The notes: a model not told the origin generated them from the sequence alone. Shown: positions 35,778 to 46,400, counted from the first letter of the stretch. The stretch: 64,000 nt of DNA from Streptococcus anginosus (GCF_900636475.1 NZ_LR134283.1:1798001-1862000); one strand, 5' to 3'. Program-made: numbers and translations.

Positions 35778-36707
35778 ATGACCAATATTCGAGAAATAGC
35801 GGAGTTGAGTGGCTATTCGGTGTCTAGTGTATCGCGCGTGCTCAACAATCCCCCATATGTGTCAGACGAGGCACGGGAGAAAATCCTGCAAATTGTCAGA
35901 GAACTAGACTATACTCCAAATCTAGTCGCAAAAGAACTGAGTTTGGGCAACACTTATAAAGTGGGTGTAGTCATTCCTCATGTGCGTCACACTTATTTTA
36001 CCAAGCTCATCAACGGTATGTTGGATCAAGCGCAGAGAAGTGCCTATAATTTGCTGCTTTTGCCGTCTCAGTATGACAAAGAACTAGAGCTTCAGTACCT
36101 GGAACAATTGCGAGGTCAGGCTTTTGATCATTTGATTTTCACCTCACGAAGCATAGGTTTGGAAACCATTGCTTCCTATGCTAAGTACGGAAATATTGTC
36201 TGCTTAGAAACGGTAAATCATTCTCAACTGAGTAGTGTCTATGTGGATCGCAAACCAGCTTGTAGAGAAGCTTTTCGCTGGTTGAAAGAACTGGGTTATC
36301 AGCATTTAGCCCTTGTTTTCACTCGTAAAGACAAACGCAGTTCCACCTATCGTATGGTCAGAGAGGCTTATGATGAAGTCTACGGATCGGAACATGAACC
36401 GGTGATTATCGAAGGAGTTACGATAGAAGAGGATGCTTATCAGAAAGCTCAGGAACTATGGAACCACCCGGAGATTGACTGTATTCAAATGGAGATGACA
36501 TGGCAGCAGGCTTTATGCAGGCTTATGAAGAAGCTGGAAAACAGCTCCCCTTCATCATGGGGCAAGAAAACATGCTGGCTGGACGGCTCTTGGGTCTCTC
36601 TACCATATACAACAAAGTCCTATCAGCTGGGTCAGGAAAGTTTCGAGCAGGTTTTATCTGAAGAGAAAAAAACCATTGTGCTCAAATCAGAGTTTATCCA
36701 GCGATAA
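35778..36707 (+). CDS. LacI-family transcriptional regulator with two compensating frameshifts
   Basis: 309 residues as read. Residues 1-50 are a normal LacI helix-turn-helix and hinge (IREIAELSGYSVSSVSRVLN). The ligand-binding fold is normal up to DCIQ at about residue 237. Then about 42 residues are nonsense, while the -1 frame of the same DNA reads GDDMAAGFMQAYEEAGKQLP and on to LAGRLLGLSTIYN, exactly what LacI proteins have there. The normal frame resumes at SYQLGQESFEQVL. One base lost near 36488 and one gained near 36612 would explain it. Function of the product is doubtful. Confidence 0.8.
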   Translation: MTNIREIAELSGYSVSSVSRVLNNPPYVSDEAREKILQIVRELDYTPNLVAKELSLGNTYKVGVVIPHVRHTYFTKLINGMLDQAQRSAYNLLLLPSQYDKELELQYLEQLRGQAFDHLIFTSRSIGLETIASYAKYGNIVCLETVNHSQLSSVYVDRKPACREAFRWLKELGYQHLALVFTRKDKRSSTYRMVREAYDEVYGSEHEPVIIEGVTIEEDAYQKAQELWNHPEIDCIQMEMTWQQALCRLMKKLENSSPSSWGKKTCWLDGSWVSLPYTTKSYQLGQESFEQVLSEEKKTIVLKSEFIQR

Positions 36708-36756
36708 GAGACTTGTTGTTTTTCAAATTAGCTTACTTATTTAATAAAGAAGAATC

Positions 36757-36783
36757 ACCTTTCAAATCAAGGTAATTTTTTAC
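36757..36783 (+). terminator. Weak terminator after the LacI-type gene
   Basis: ACCTT / AAGGT short stem (36757-36761, 36769-36773), 7-base loop, then AATTTTTT. Confidence 0.5.
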
Positions 36784-36807
36784 TGAAATTTTTCTAAACA
36801 GGAAATA

Positions 36808-36836
36808 TTGACAAGAAAAAGTAGACAGTGTATACT
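36808..36836 (+). promoter_or_regulatory. Promoter and operator of the TetR-family gene
   Basis: -35 TTGACA (36808-36813), 17-base spacer, -10 TATACT (36831-36836). AGTAGAC-AGT-GTATACT (36820-36836) is an inverted repeat (6 of 7) covering the -10, a likely autorepression site. Confidence 0.7.
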
Positions 36837-36850
36837 TTTTGAGGCAAAAA

Positions 36851-37447
36851 ATGAAACGAAATACGGCAGAGTTAAAAGAAAGACTGATCCAGACGGGGAT
36901 TAAAGAGATTGAAGACCATGGTATCGACCAGCTATCACTGAGGACTGTCGCTAAATCCTGCGGTGTTACTCACGGCACTCCTTACCGGCATTTTGAAAGT
37001 AAAGAAAACTATTTAAAAGTCGTTTTAAAACGCCTTTCTGCTTTTCTCAACCAAGAGATCCAAAAAAAGATCGATTGGAAGGCTTATGCACGAAATCAAC
37101 TGGCCCAAATGGGATTTAACTTCATCATCTTTGCGAAGGATTACCCCTATTTCTTTGAAGCCCTCTTTATTAAATTTCCTTTTAAGTATATGAAAGTCAC
37201 TCAGGATACTATTTCGCTGGATTCTGATTTGCCAGGATTCGCTGCATTTAAACGGATTGTTTTAGAGCTTCGTAAGGAGGAAGGCTTTACCAACAGCGAA
37301 GCTGAAACACTGTTTCACTTTTGGAGTTTTATTTCAGGTCTTGCTGTTTTGGCGAACAGTCCCATTGGACGTGACCTTGACAACAAAGCCATCCAGACTA
37401 ACATTGAGCATATGCTTGATGTCTATATAAAAGGAGAACGGTCATGA
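36851..37447 (+). CDS. TetR/AcrR-family regulator
   Basis: 198 residues from ATG 36851, with GAGG at 36841. N-terminal helix-turn-helix GIDQLSLRTVAKSCGVTHGTPYRHFESKENYL; the C-terminal domain is a WHG-type TetR ligand domain. Stop overlaps the start of a truncated oxidoreductase (ATGA at 37444-37447), so the regulator was coupled to it. Ligand unknown; by context electrophiles or quinones are plausible. Confidence 0.85.
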   Translation: MKRNTAELKERLIQTGIKEIEDHGIDQLSLRTVAKSCGVTHGTPYRHFESKENYLKVVLKRLSAFLNQEIQKKIDWKAYARNQLAQMGFNFIIFAKDYPYFFEALFIKFPFKYMKVTQDTISLDSDLPGFAAFKRIVLELRKEEGFTNSEAETLFHFWSFISGLAVLANSPIGRDLDNKAIQTNIEHMLDVYIKGERS

Positions 37448-37542
37448 AAATCTTAATTGTTTTTACTCATCCAAACCCTCAAGGTTTTAACGGTGCTATT
37501 CTCAAGCAAGTCCAAACCAATCTTTCTGAAGCGCATTCTTGA
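37444..37542 (+). pseudogene. 5' remnant of an NAD(P)H oxidoreductase (flavodoxin-2 fold)
   Basis: 32 codons, MKILIVFTHPNPQGFNGAIL and then KQVQTNLSEAHS and a stop. This is the N-terminal beta strand and FMN-binding loop of MdaB/KefF-type quinone reductases, normally about 180-250 residues. The remainder is missing; 37543-37627 shows no continuing similarity. Start is coupled to the TetR stop. Confidence 0.7.
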
Positions 37543-37627
37543 GAAAATCTAAAATAAGTTTGGAAAACAGTCAGTGTTTTCGATAACTGCAAAGCTGCTA
37601 AATGATAGCTACAAAAGGAGGTTTATC

Positions 37628-38092
37628 ATGGCAAAAACAATTGTTCTTTATTTTTCAAAAACAGGCACGACTGAAAAAGTAGCAGAAGTCATTGCTAGTA
37701 AATTAGGTGCTGATGTCTACCAAATCGTAGAAGCTGTTCCTTATACGAATGCCGACTTGAATTGGAATAATCCAACAAGTCGCGCTAATATCGAACAAGG
37801 CGATGAAAGTGCTCGTCCTACCTATAAAGGCGAGCTACCTGACTTGACATCGTATGACCAAGTCATTATTGGCCATCCAATTTGGTGGGGACGTCCGCCA
37901 CGTATTATTCAGACAGTAATGGAAAATCTGAATTTAGCTGGCAAACGGGTTGCAACTTTTACAACTTCTGGTGGCTCTACTTATAGTGAAGCTCAAGCGG
38001 TCATTGATCAAATGGTGAAAAATAGCGCTCGAGGGCGTGTATTGTCTAACCAAACAGAAGCCACTAAATGGTTAGCGAGTATTGGATTTTAA
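37628..38092 (+). CDS. Flavodoxin-like protein
   Basis: 154 residues from ATG 37628 with AGGAGG upstream at about 37616. FMN phosphate loop YFSKTGTTEKVAE at residues 7-19, then GHPIWWGRPPRIIQTVME and FTTSGGSTYSEA. Flavodoxin_4 family. Acts as an electron carrier or small FMN reductase in the cytoplasm. Sits behind the decayed quinone-reductase gene and may belong to the same TetR regulon. Confidence 0.85.
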   Translation: MAKTIVLYFSKTGTTEKVAEVIASKLGADVYQIVEAVPYTNADLNWNNPTSRANIEQGDESARPTYKGELPDLTSYDQVIIGHPIWWGRPPRIIQTVMENLNLAGKRVATFTTSGGSTYSEAQAVIDQMVKNSARGRVLSNQTEATKWLASIGF

Positions 38093-38150
38093 GTGGACGC
38101 TAAGTTGGCTGTTAAAAGCAACTTACATAAATAAAATAGAAAACACATTT

Positions 38151-38180
38151 AATCTCTGTCAAAAAAACAGAGATTTTTTG
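38151..38180 (+). terminator. Terminator after the flavodoxin gene
   Basis: AATCTCTGT / ACAGAGATT perfect 9-bp stem, A-rich loop, T6. Confidence 0.9.
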
Positions 38181-38190
38181 TTTGAAAACC

Positions 38191-38239
38191 TTTACATTTT
38201 GTTGATAAATATATATAATATCTACAGAAAACGTTTGCA
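38191..38239 (+). promoter_or_regulatory. spuA promoter with cre site
   Basis: -35 TTTACA (38191-38196), 17-base spacer, -10 TATAAT (38214-38219). The CcpA site AGAAAACGTTTGCA (38226-38239) matches the consensus at all but the first position and lies at the expected transcription start, so repression in glucose is expected. Confidence 0.8.
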
Positions 38240-38288
38240 CTAGCCTAAAAATATTTGTGCAACTAAAAAATAAAGGGGTTTTCTTTTT

Positions 38289-41200
38289 ATGAAGAAAGTT
38301 TATCGTTTACAATCTCGAACAGCTGAGAAGCGTCAGCATTTTGGAATCCGCAGATTAAAAGTAGGGGTAGCGTCTATTGCTATTTCTGCTAGTGTCTTTT
38401 TGGCGGGGAATGTCTTAGCGCAAGCAGAGGAAGCAAATAGTTTCGAAAACACATCTATTGAAACGGTGCGACCAACATCACCAACAAGTGAGCGATCTGA
38501 TAAAGTAGAAGTGACGAATCATCAAGCAGTCGTTTCGGAAAAGTCGGAAAATCAAGGGCAAGCAACCAACTCGCTTTCGGCAACACCTAGTGTTGCCAAT
38601 TCTTCGCGTACAGCTTCAACTGAGGGAAGCTCATCAGAAAAACTTGACTTGACTCAAGCTCGCTCCGTAAGAGAAAATACCCCAGCTTCAACGACGGATT
38701 CAAGTACGGAAGTTCAATCTACGGAGAAGGAAACTGCACAAGCAGCAGAAGAAAAAACGGCAACGAAGCCTGTTGAGAAAGTTGCATCAGATGCGACACC
38801 AGCTAAAGAAGACAAAATTGAAGAGGGCAGCATTCGTCTGCATTTTAAGACACTTCCGTCGGAGAATTTAGCTAGTCTTGGCTTGTGGACCTGGGATGAT
38901 GTGGAGACACCTTCCAGCCAAAAAGGCAGCTGGCCGACAGGAGCAACTAGCTTTTCAATGGCTAAAAAGGATGATTATGGCTATTATCTTGATGTCAAAA
39001 TGGCACAAAAACGGAGTAAAATTAGTCTCTTAATCAATAATCCAGCAGGTACAAATCTAACAGGTGACAAGACGATTGAATTGCTCAGCCCGAATATGAA
39101 CGAGGTCTGGTTTGACAAGGATTACAATCTTCATACCTATGAGCCTCTAAAAGAGGGCATGGTGCGAATCAATTATTATCGGACAGACGGGAATTATGAC
39201 AAGAAGTCTCTTTGGCTTTGGGGAGATGTGGAAAATCCTAGCAAAAATTGGCCTGACGGAGTGGATTTCGAAAAAACAGGCAAGTATGGTCGCTATGTAG
39301 ATGTTCCTTTAAAAGATGCTGCAAAAGCAATTGGTTTTCTGCTTTTAGATGAAAGCAAATCAGGTGACGATGTGAAGATTCAACCGCAGGATTATAATCT
39401 GACAAATTTGAAGAAAAACAGTCAAATTTTCCTCCGAGATGTAGATCCGAATATTTATACCAATCCGTATTTTGTCAATGATATCCGCATGACAGGTGCT
39501 CAGCATGTCAGCCTGACGGAGATTGAAGCAACTTTCTCAACCCTTGAAAATGCCAAAAAGGAAGATATTCTTAAGAATCTAAAAATTACAGACAAGGACA
39601 GTAAAGAAGTGGTTGTGAAAGACATTGTGCTTGATCCCAAAACAAAGAAAGCAAAAATCATAGGAGACTTTGGACAAGCGCAAGCTCCTTATAAGGTAAA
39701 GTATGGCAACGACCAATTTAAAACCAGTATGAATTGGCAGTTGAAGGACATTCTCTACAAATATGATGGTGAATTGGGTGCGCGTGTTAGCCAAAAAGGC
39801 ACGAAAGTGGATGTTACCTTTTGGTCACCAAGTGCGGATCAGGTAGATTTGGTTGTTTATGATAAAAATGATCAGAACAAAGTAGTTGGTAAGGTAGCGA
39901 TGACAAAAGGAGAAGCTGGTACTTGGAAGACAACATTGACATCGCAAACAAATCTAGGAATTAAGGATTATCGCGGTTATTTCTATCATTATGAAATTAC
40001 GCGCGGTGATAAAAAAGTACTAGCTTTGGATCCATATGCCAAATCTTTGGCAGCTTGGAACAGCGAAGATGCCGAAAAAGGTGAGTCTTACAAGATCGCA
40101 AAGGCAGCTTTTGTTGACCCAAGTGAGCTTGGTCCGAAAAATCTGACCTATGCGAACATTCCAGGCTTCAAGAGTAGGGAGGATGCAGTTATCTACGAAG
40201 CGCATGTCCGTGATTTTACTTCTGACGCAGCTATTTCTAAGGATTTGAAGTCTCAATTTGGAACATTCTCAGCTTTCGTTGAAAAATTGGATTATTTAAA
40301 AGAACTTGGGGTTACTCATATTCAGTTGCTGCCGGTTTTAAGTTATTATTTTGTCAATGAATTGAAAAATGCCGAAAGATTGGACAAGTATGCTTCTAGC
40401 AATAGCAACTACAACTGGGGTTATGATCCACAAAACTACTTCTCCTTGACAGGAATGTATTCAACCAATCCGACAGATCCAGCTAAGCGCATTGAAGAAT
40501 TTAAAAATCTTGTTCATGAAATTCACAAGCGCGGAATGGGTGTGATTATGGATGTGGTTTATAATCACACGGCAAAGACCTCTATTTTTGAAGATTTAGA
40601 GCCGAATTACTATCACTTTATGGATGCAGACGGCACTCCTAGAACTAGTTTTGGTGGTGGACGTTTGGGAACGACGCACTACATGAGTCGTCGTGTTTTG
40701 GTGGATTCTATCAAATATTTGACGAGCGAATACAAAGTGGATGGCTTCCGTTTTGATATGATGGGAGATCACGATGCAGAATCCATTCAAAAAGCGTATG
40801 AGGAGGCTAAAAAGCTCAATCCAAATCTGGTGATGCTAGGTGAGGGGTGGAAGACTTACGCTGGAGATGAAAATAAACCAGTCCAACCAGCGGATCAATC
40901 TTGGATGAAATCTACCGATACAGTCGGTGTATTCTCAGATGATATTCGAAATACCTTGAAATCTGGTTATCCGAACGAAGGATCGCCTGCCTTTATCACA
41001 GGTGGAAAACGCAATGTCGAAGATGTTTTCAAAAACATCAAAGCACAACCAACGAATTTTGAAGCAGATGATCCGGGAGATGTGATTCAGTACATTGCTG
41101 CGCATGATAATTTGACCCTCTTTGATGTGATTGCTCAATCTATTAAAAAAGATCCAGCTATCGCAGCGAACAATCAAGAAATTCACCGTCGCCTGCGTTT

Positions 41201-42125
41201 GGGCAATCTAATGATCCTTACTTCTCAAGGGACGTCATTCCTTCACTCTGGACAAGAATACGGACGAACCAAGCAATTCCGTGACCCTGCTTATAAATAT
41301 CCGGTTTCAGAAGACAAAGTACCAAATAAATCACACCTGCTGACCAATGCGGACGGCACACCATTTGAATATCCTTACTTTATCCACGACTCTTATGATT
41401 CGAGCGATGCAGTCAATCATTTTGACTGGACGAAGGCAACAAACAGTGACAAATTCCCTGAAAATACGAAGAGCCGCGACTATGTGAAAGGGCTGATTGC
41501 TTTGCGGAAGTCAACAGATGCCTTTACACGCAAGACCAAAGCCGAAGTCGATCAAAATGTTACTTTAATCACTCAGCCGGGTAAAGACGGGGTTGAAAAA
41601 GAGGATACAGTTCTTGGCTACCAAGTTGTGGCTTCAAATGGAGACATTTATGCTGTCTTTGTTAATGCGGATAACAAGGAGCGGAAGTTTAACTTTGGCG
41701 AAGCCTACAAGCATTTGGCAAATGCTCAAGTCGTGGTAGACGGTAATACCGCAGGGGTAACGGCTATTTCAAATCCAGCTGGTGTGACCTTAGGAGCAGA
41801 CGGGGTTACCTTAGCACCATTAACAGCGACGATTTTACGCATTCAAAAAAATAGCAAACCAAATCAAGAAAAACCAGATCAAGAAAAACCAAAAGAAGAA
41901 CAAAATCAAACCAAGCCTTCTACGCCGAAAGGAGAGTCTGGTCAAACAACGACTTCGTCAACACAGTCAAATACTTCAGCTAGTCAGACGCAGCAACAGC
42001 AAGTAGGAGCTGGAAAAGCAGATAAGACTTTACCGTCCACAGGGACGACAATTTCCATTGCTGGCGTGCTAGCAGGAATTGGCTTGTTGTTATCAAGTGT
42101 AGTTGTCCTTAAGAAAAAGAAATAA
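38289..42125 (+). CDS. spuA: Cell-wall-anchored pullulanase SpuA
   Basis: 1278 residues. YSIRK-like signal (HFGIRRLKVGVASIAIS) to about residue 46, a Ser/Thr/Glu-rich linker, two CBM41-type glycogen-binding modules (SIRLHFKTLP at about 180; MVRINYYRTDG at about 290), a CBM48-like module, and a GH13 catalytic domain with YEAHVRDFT, MDVVYNHT, GFRFDMMGDHD (nucleophile Asp), GEGW (acid Glu) and AAHDN. It ends in a linker and the sortase signal LPSTG at residue 1248, a hydrophobic span and KKKK. It debranches glycogen and pullulan at the surface. Confidence 0.95.
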   Translation: MKKVYRLQSRTAEKRQHFGIRRLKVGVASIAISASVFLAGNVLAQAEEANSFENTSIETVRPTSPTSERSDKVEVTNHQAVVSEKSENQGQATNSLSATPSVANSSRTASTEGSSSEKLDLTQARSVRENTPASTTDSSTEVQSTEKETAQAAEEKTATKPVEKVASDATPAKEDKIEEGSIRLHFKTLPSENLASLGLWTWDDVETPSSQKGSWPTGATSFSMAKKDDYGYYLDVKMAQKRSKISLLINNPAGTNLTGDKTIELLSPNMNEVWFDKDYNLHTYEPLKEGMVRINYYRTDGNYDKKSLWLWGDVENPSKNWPDGVDFEKTGKYGRYVDVPLKDAAKAIGFLLLDESKSGDDVKIQPQDYNLTNLKKNSQIFLRDVDPNIYTNPYFVNDIRMTGAQHVSLTEIEATFSTLENAKKEDILKNLKITDKDSKEVVVKDIVLDPKTKKAKIIGDFGQAQAPYKVKYGNDQFKTSMNWQLKDILYKYDGELGARVSQKGTKVDVTFWSPSADQVDLVVYDKNDQNKVVGKVAMTKGEAGTWKTTLTSQTNLGIKDYRGYFYHYEITRGDKKVLALDPYAKSLAAWNSEDAEKGESYKIAKAAFVDPSELGPKNLTYANIPGFKSREDAVIYEAHVRDFTSDAAISKDLKSQFGTFSAFVEKLDYLKELGVTHIQLLPVLSYYFVNELKNAERLDKYASSNSNYNWGYDPQNYFSLTGMYSTNPTDPAKRIEEFKNLVHEIHKRGMGVIMDVVYNHTAKTSIFEDLEPNYYHFMDADGTPRTSFGGGRLGTTHYMSRRVLVDSIKYLTSEYKVDGFRFDMMGDHDAESIQKAYEEAKKLNPNLVMLGEGWKTYAGDENKPVQPADQSWMKSTDTVGVFSDDIRNTLKSGYPNEGSPAFITGGKRNVEDVFKNIKAQPTNFEADDPGDVIQYIAAHDNLTLFDVIAQSIKKDPAIAANNQEIHRRLRLGNLMILTSQGTSFLHSGQEYGRTKQFRDPAYKYPVSEDKVPNKSHLLTNADGTPFEYPYFIHDSYDSSDAVNHFDWTKATNSDKFPENTKSRDYVKGLIALRKSTDAFTRKTKAEVDQNVTLITQPGKDGVEKEDTVLGYQVVASNGDIYAVFVNADNKERKFNFGEAYKHLANAQVVVDGNTAGVTAISNPAGVTLGADGVTLAPLTATILRIQKNSKPNQEKPDQEKPKEEQNQTKPSTPKGESGQTTTSSTQSNTSASQTQQQQVGAGKADKTLPSTGTTISIAGVLAGIGLLLSSVVVLKKKK

Positions 42126-42139
42126 AGATTGAAGGTTTG

Positions 42140-42180
42140 TGAGCTGTAGGGATTCTAAGCTCCTTACAGCTCATTATTTT
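42140..42180 (+). terminator. Terminator after spuA
   Basis: TGAGCTGTA / TACAGCTCA 9-bp stem extended by an inner GG/CC, followed by TTATTTT. Confidence 0.75.
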
Positions 42181-42301
42181 AGATGAACTTGTTAGCTGTC
42201 TTCTGTAAATCTATTTTTCTCCTACATTTAGACAGATATCTTGAAATGTCTTTATGAAAGCGCTATAATTTTGATAGATTAATATTAGGAGGATTGGTTT
42301 T

Positions 42302-43159
42302 ATGAAATCATCTAAAGCCACAATCACAATTTTCTCTGCTCTTGCTTCGGTTATTTTATTGACCAGCTGTGGAACGAAGACGACAGACAATAAGGCTACG
42401 CAAAGTAACACATCTGACAGTAAAGTCACCATGACTTATGACCAATTGCGGTCAAGGGAAAATACCATGTCCACTCTTTGGTATCAAAAGTCAGATGAAG
42501 CTAAAGCGCTGTACCTGCAAGGTTATAATGTTGCAACGAATCGTTTGAAAGAATTGCTGCAAAAACCGACAGATAAGCCTTACTCAATCGTTCTTGACTT
42601 AGATGAAACAGTATTAGACAACAGTCCTTATCAAGTTCAAAATGTCAAAGACGGTACGGCCTTTAATCCTAAAAATTGGGATGCATGGGTGAAAAAAGCT
42701 TCAGCTAAGGCAGTTCCTGGTGCCAAAGAATTTCTCCAATATGCACATCAAAACGGTGTTCAAATTTACTATGTTTCTGACCGTGATGCGAGCCAGGTAG
42801 ACGCGACAATTAAGAATTTGGAAAAGGAAGGTATTCCAGTACAAGGGAAAGATCATTTGATGTTTTTAGAAAAAGGTGTGAAATCAAAAGAAGGTCGCCG
42901 TCAGAAAGTACAAGAAACGACGAATTTGGTCATGCTTTTAGGTGATAACCTCGTTGACTTTGCGGATTTCTCAAAAACATCAGCAGAAGAACGTAGTAAG
43001 AAATTAGAAGAATTAAAGAACGAATTCGGTGGAAAGTTCATCATCTTCCCAAATCCAATGTACGGTTCATGGGAAAGCACTGTTTATAACGGTAAAAAAT
43101 TAGATGCGAAAGGTCAAACTGAAGAACGTCAAAAAGCATTAGAAGGATATAAAAAATAA
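42302..43159 (+). CDS. Class C acid phosphatase lipoprotein (e(P4) / LppC family)
   Basis: 285 residues. Lipoprotein signal with lipobox LTSC (Cys23). The DDDD-superfamily motifs are present: VLDLDETVLDN (about residues 98-108) and LLGDNLVDFADF. The family hydrolyses nucleotide monophosphates and other phosphomonoesters at the cell surface, supplying nucleosides. Ribosome site AGGAGG at about 42289. The transcript probably ends in the terminator carried by the transposon remnant just downstream. Confidence 0.9.
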   Translation: MKSSKATITIFSALASVILLTSCGTKTTDNKATQSNTSDSKVTMTYDQLRSRENTMSTLWYQKSDEAKALYLQGYNVATNRLKELLQKPTDKPYSIVLDLDETVLDNSPYQVQNVKDGTAFNPKNWDAWVKKASAKAVPGAKEFLQYAHQNGVQIYYVSDRDASQVDATIKNLEKEGIPVQGKDHLMFLEKGVKSKEGRRQKVQETTNLVMLLGDNLVDFADFSKTSAEERSKKLEELKNEFGGKFIIFPNPMYGSWESTVYNGKKLDAKGQTEERQKALEGYKK

Positions 43160-43169
43160 AAAGGAAAAC

Positions 43170-43340
43170 AGACTCAATGTCAACTGTAGTGGGTAACCTA
43201 TCACTAAATGCGAGAGAGAATCAGATTGGTTCTCTCTTTTTTGATGTTCAAAGCGATGAGAATTTTCGTTTTAAAATTGTCAAAGTTCCGGAAACCAAAA
43301 GCTTAGCATTTGACGTCCTTGATGAGATGATTGGTTTATA
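43170..43340. mobile_element. Solo end of an ISL3-family element (IS1167-like remnant)
   Basis: About 170 bp, including TGTCAACTGTAGTGGGT and sequence similar to the end of the element at 50076: the terminator GAGAGAA/TTCTCTC, CAAAGCGATGAGAAT and GTCAAAGTTCCG. On the minus strand it corresponds to the last codons of the transposase. The rest is deleted. Its hairpin with a T-run at 43214-43242 is likely used by the phosphatase gene. Confidence 0.8.
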
Positions 43341-43434
43341 TTAAAAACAATGAGGGATATTCCTTATCTATTTTTTAATCGAAAATTCATTTGTTTTATG
43401 GTAAAATAGTTTCATTACAATACGAGGAAAAAAG

Positions 43435-46400
43435 ATGTCATCTACGTTTGAAATTTTAATGAATCAAATTGATATGCCACTTGATATGAGACAATCAAGT
43501 GCCTTTTTACATGCAGAAATTGAGCAAGTTTTAGTGCATACCGTCAGTCATGTTTGGGAATTTCAGTTTGCTTTTGGAGAAATTTTACCCATTGAGTTGT
43601 TTCAAGAATTAAAAAAACGTTTAAATGAAGAATTTTCTAAGACGGGCAACCAAGCTATTTTTGAAATTAAGGCTGCCAATCAAGATTTTACAGAGGAGCT
43701 GTTGCAGGCTTATTACAAAGAGGCTTTTACAGAAGGACCTTGTGCCAGTCAAGGCTTTCGTAGTATGTACCAACAGCTACAGGTGCATGCTGAGGGCGAT
43801 CAGCTCTGGATTGAGGGACCATCCAGCATTGATACGGAGCATTTTCGGAAAATCCATTTGCCCAATTTAGCCAAGCAATTGGTGAAGTTTGGGTTTCCGC
43901 ATTTTCACTGTCAGGTTAAAGCAAGTGACGCCTTGACTCAGCAACAGGTTGAGACTTTCCAAGCTGAAAAAGAAAAGATTGTGCAAGCGGCTAATGATGA
44001 AGCTCTCAAAGCTATCGAAGCGCTGCAACAAATGGCACCACCACCAGCTGAGGAAAAACCAAGCTATTCTGATTTTCAAGCACGAAAAGCGGCTGCCCGA
44101 CCAAAGCTGGACAAGGCAGAGATTACGCAGATGATTGACATCCAGACCGAGGAAAATCGCATTGTCTTTGAAGGTATGGTCTTTGATCTTGAGCAAAAAG
44201 TTACCCGCACAGGGCGTGTGCTGATTAACTTTAAGATGACTGATTATACTTCTAGTTTTGCCCTTCAGAAGTGGTTTAAAAACGAAGAAGAAGCCAAAAA
44301 ATTTGACATCATTAGGAAAAATTCTTGGTTGCGTGTGCGTGGGAATATTGAAATGAATAACTTCACGCATGACTTGACCATGAATGTCCAAGATGTGCAA
44401 GAAGTGACACATTATGAGCGGAAAGACTTGATGCCAGAAGGTGAGAAGCGGATTGAATTTCACGCGCACACCAATATGTCAACCATGGATGCTCTTCCAG
44501 AAGTGGAGGAATTGATTGCGACAGCTGCTAAATGGGGGCATAAGGCAGTTGCGATTACTGACCACGGCAATGTGCAGAGTTTTCCGCATGGCTATAAAGC
44601 TGCTAAAAAAGCTGGTATTCAGCTGATTTATGGCATGGAAGCTAATATCGTGGAAGACCGAGTTCCTATTACCTATAACGAAGTGGATATGGAACTCAAG
44701 GAAGCCACTTATGTTGTCTTTGACGTGGAAACTACCGGTTTGTCTGCTATTTACAATGACTTGATCCAAGTAGCGGCAAGTAAGATGTACAAGGGGAATG
44801 TCATTGCTGAGTTTGACGAGTTTATCAATCCAGGTCATCCTTTGAGTGCTTTTACGACAGATTTGACGGGGATTACAGACGAGCATGTCAAAAATGCGAA
44901 GCCACTCGAGCAGGTCTTGCAAGAATTTCAAGACTTCTGTCAAGATACGGTACTTGTTGCCCATAATGCTACCTTTGACGTGGGATTTATGAATGTCAAT
45001 TATGAACGGCATGGACTGCCACGAATCACGCAGCCAGTCATTGATACCTTGGAGTTTGCCCGTAATCTCTACCCAGAATACAAGCGCCACGGTTTGGGAC
45101 CATTGACTAAGCGTTTTCAAGTATCGCTTGATCATCATCACATGGCTAATTATGACGCGGAAGCGACAGGACGCCTGCTCTTTATTTTCATTAACGATGC
45201 GGCAGAAAAACGAGGTGTCACCAATCTTCAAAAGCTAAACACAGATTTGGTGGATGAAAACTCCTATAAAAAAGCGCGGGTCAAACACGCTACGATTTAT
45301 GTAAAAAATCAAACGGGTTTGAAGAACATTTTTAAATTAGTCAGTTTGTCTAATACAAAGTATTTTGAGGGCGTACCGCGGATTCCACGAACAGTTTTGG
45401 ATGCGCACCGAGAAGGCTTGATTTTAGGAACAGCCTGCTCGGAAGGAGAAGTGTTTGACGCGGTTGTTTCGCAAGGCGTTGATGCTGCAGTGGAAGTCGC
45501 AAAATACTACGATTTTATTGAAATCATGCCGCCAGCAATTTATGCACCGTTGATTGCTAAAGAGCAGGTCAAGGATGTCGAAGAGCTTCACACCATTATC
45601 AAAAATTTGATTGAAGTAGGAAATCGATTAGACAAGCCTGTTCTTGCTACAGGTGATGTGCATTATATCGAGCCTGAAGAAGAAATTTATCGAGAAATTA
45701 TCGTCCGTAGTCTAGGGCAAGGGGCGATGATTAACCGTACCATTGGGCATGGTGAAAATGCTCAACCAGCTCCACTTCCAAAAGCGCATTTCCGCACAAC
45801 CAATGAAATGCTGGATGAATTTGCCTTCTTAGGTGATGAACTAGCTCGGCAGGTGGTTATTGATAATCCAAATCAATTGGCAGCAACCTTTGAACCGATT
45901 GAGGTGGTGAAAGGTGACCTTTATACACCATTTATTGACAAATCAGAGGAAAAAGTCGCTGAGATGACTTATGCCAAAGCTTTTGAAATTTATGGAAATC
46001 CGTTGCCGGATATTGTAGACCGACGAATTGAGCGGGAATTATCCTCCATTTTGGGGAATGGATTTGCCGTGATTTATCTGGCTTCGCAAATGTTGGTACA
46101 GCGTTCAAATGAGCGTGGCTATCTGGTGGGTTCACGTGGTTCGGTCGGCTCTAGTTTTGTGGCGACCATGATTGGGATTACTGAGGTAAACCCTTTATCT
46201 CCTCACTATGTTTGTGGCAAATGCCAGTATTCAGAATTTATTACGGACGGTTCTTACGGTTCAGGCTTTGATATGCCAGATAAAGATTGCCCACATTGTG
46301 GACATAAATTGAGTAAAAATGGACAAGATATTCCCTTTGAAACCTTCCTTGGTTTCGATGGTGACAAAGTGCCTGATATTGACTTGAACTTTTCTGGTGA

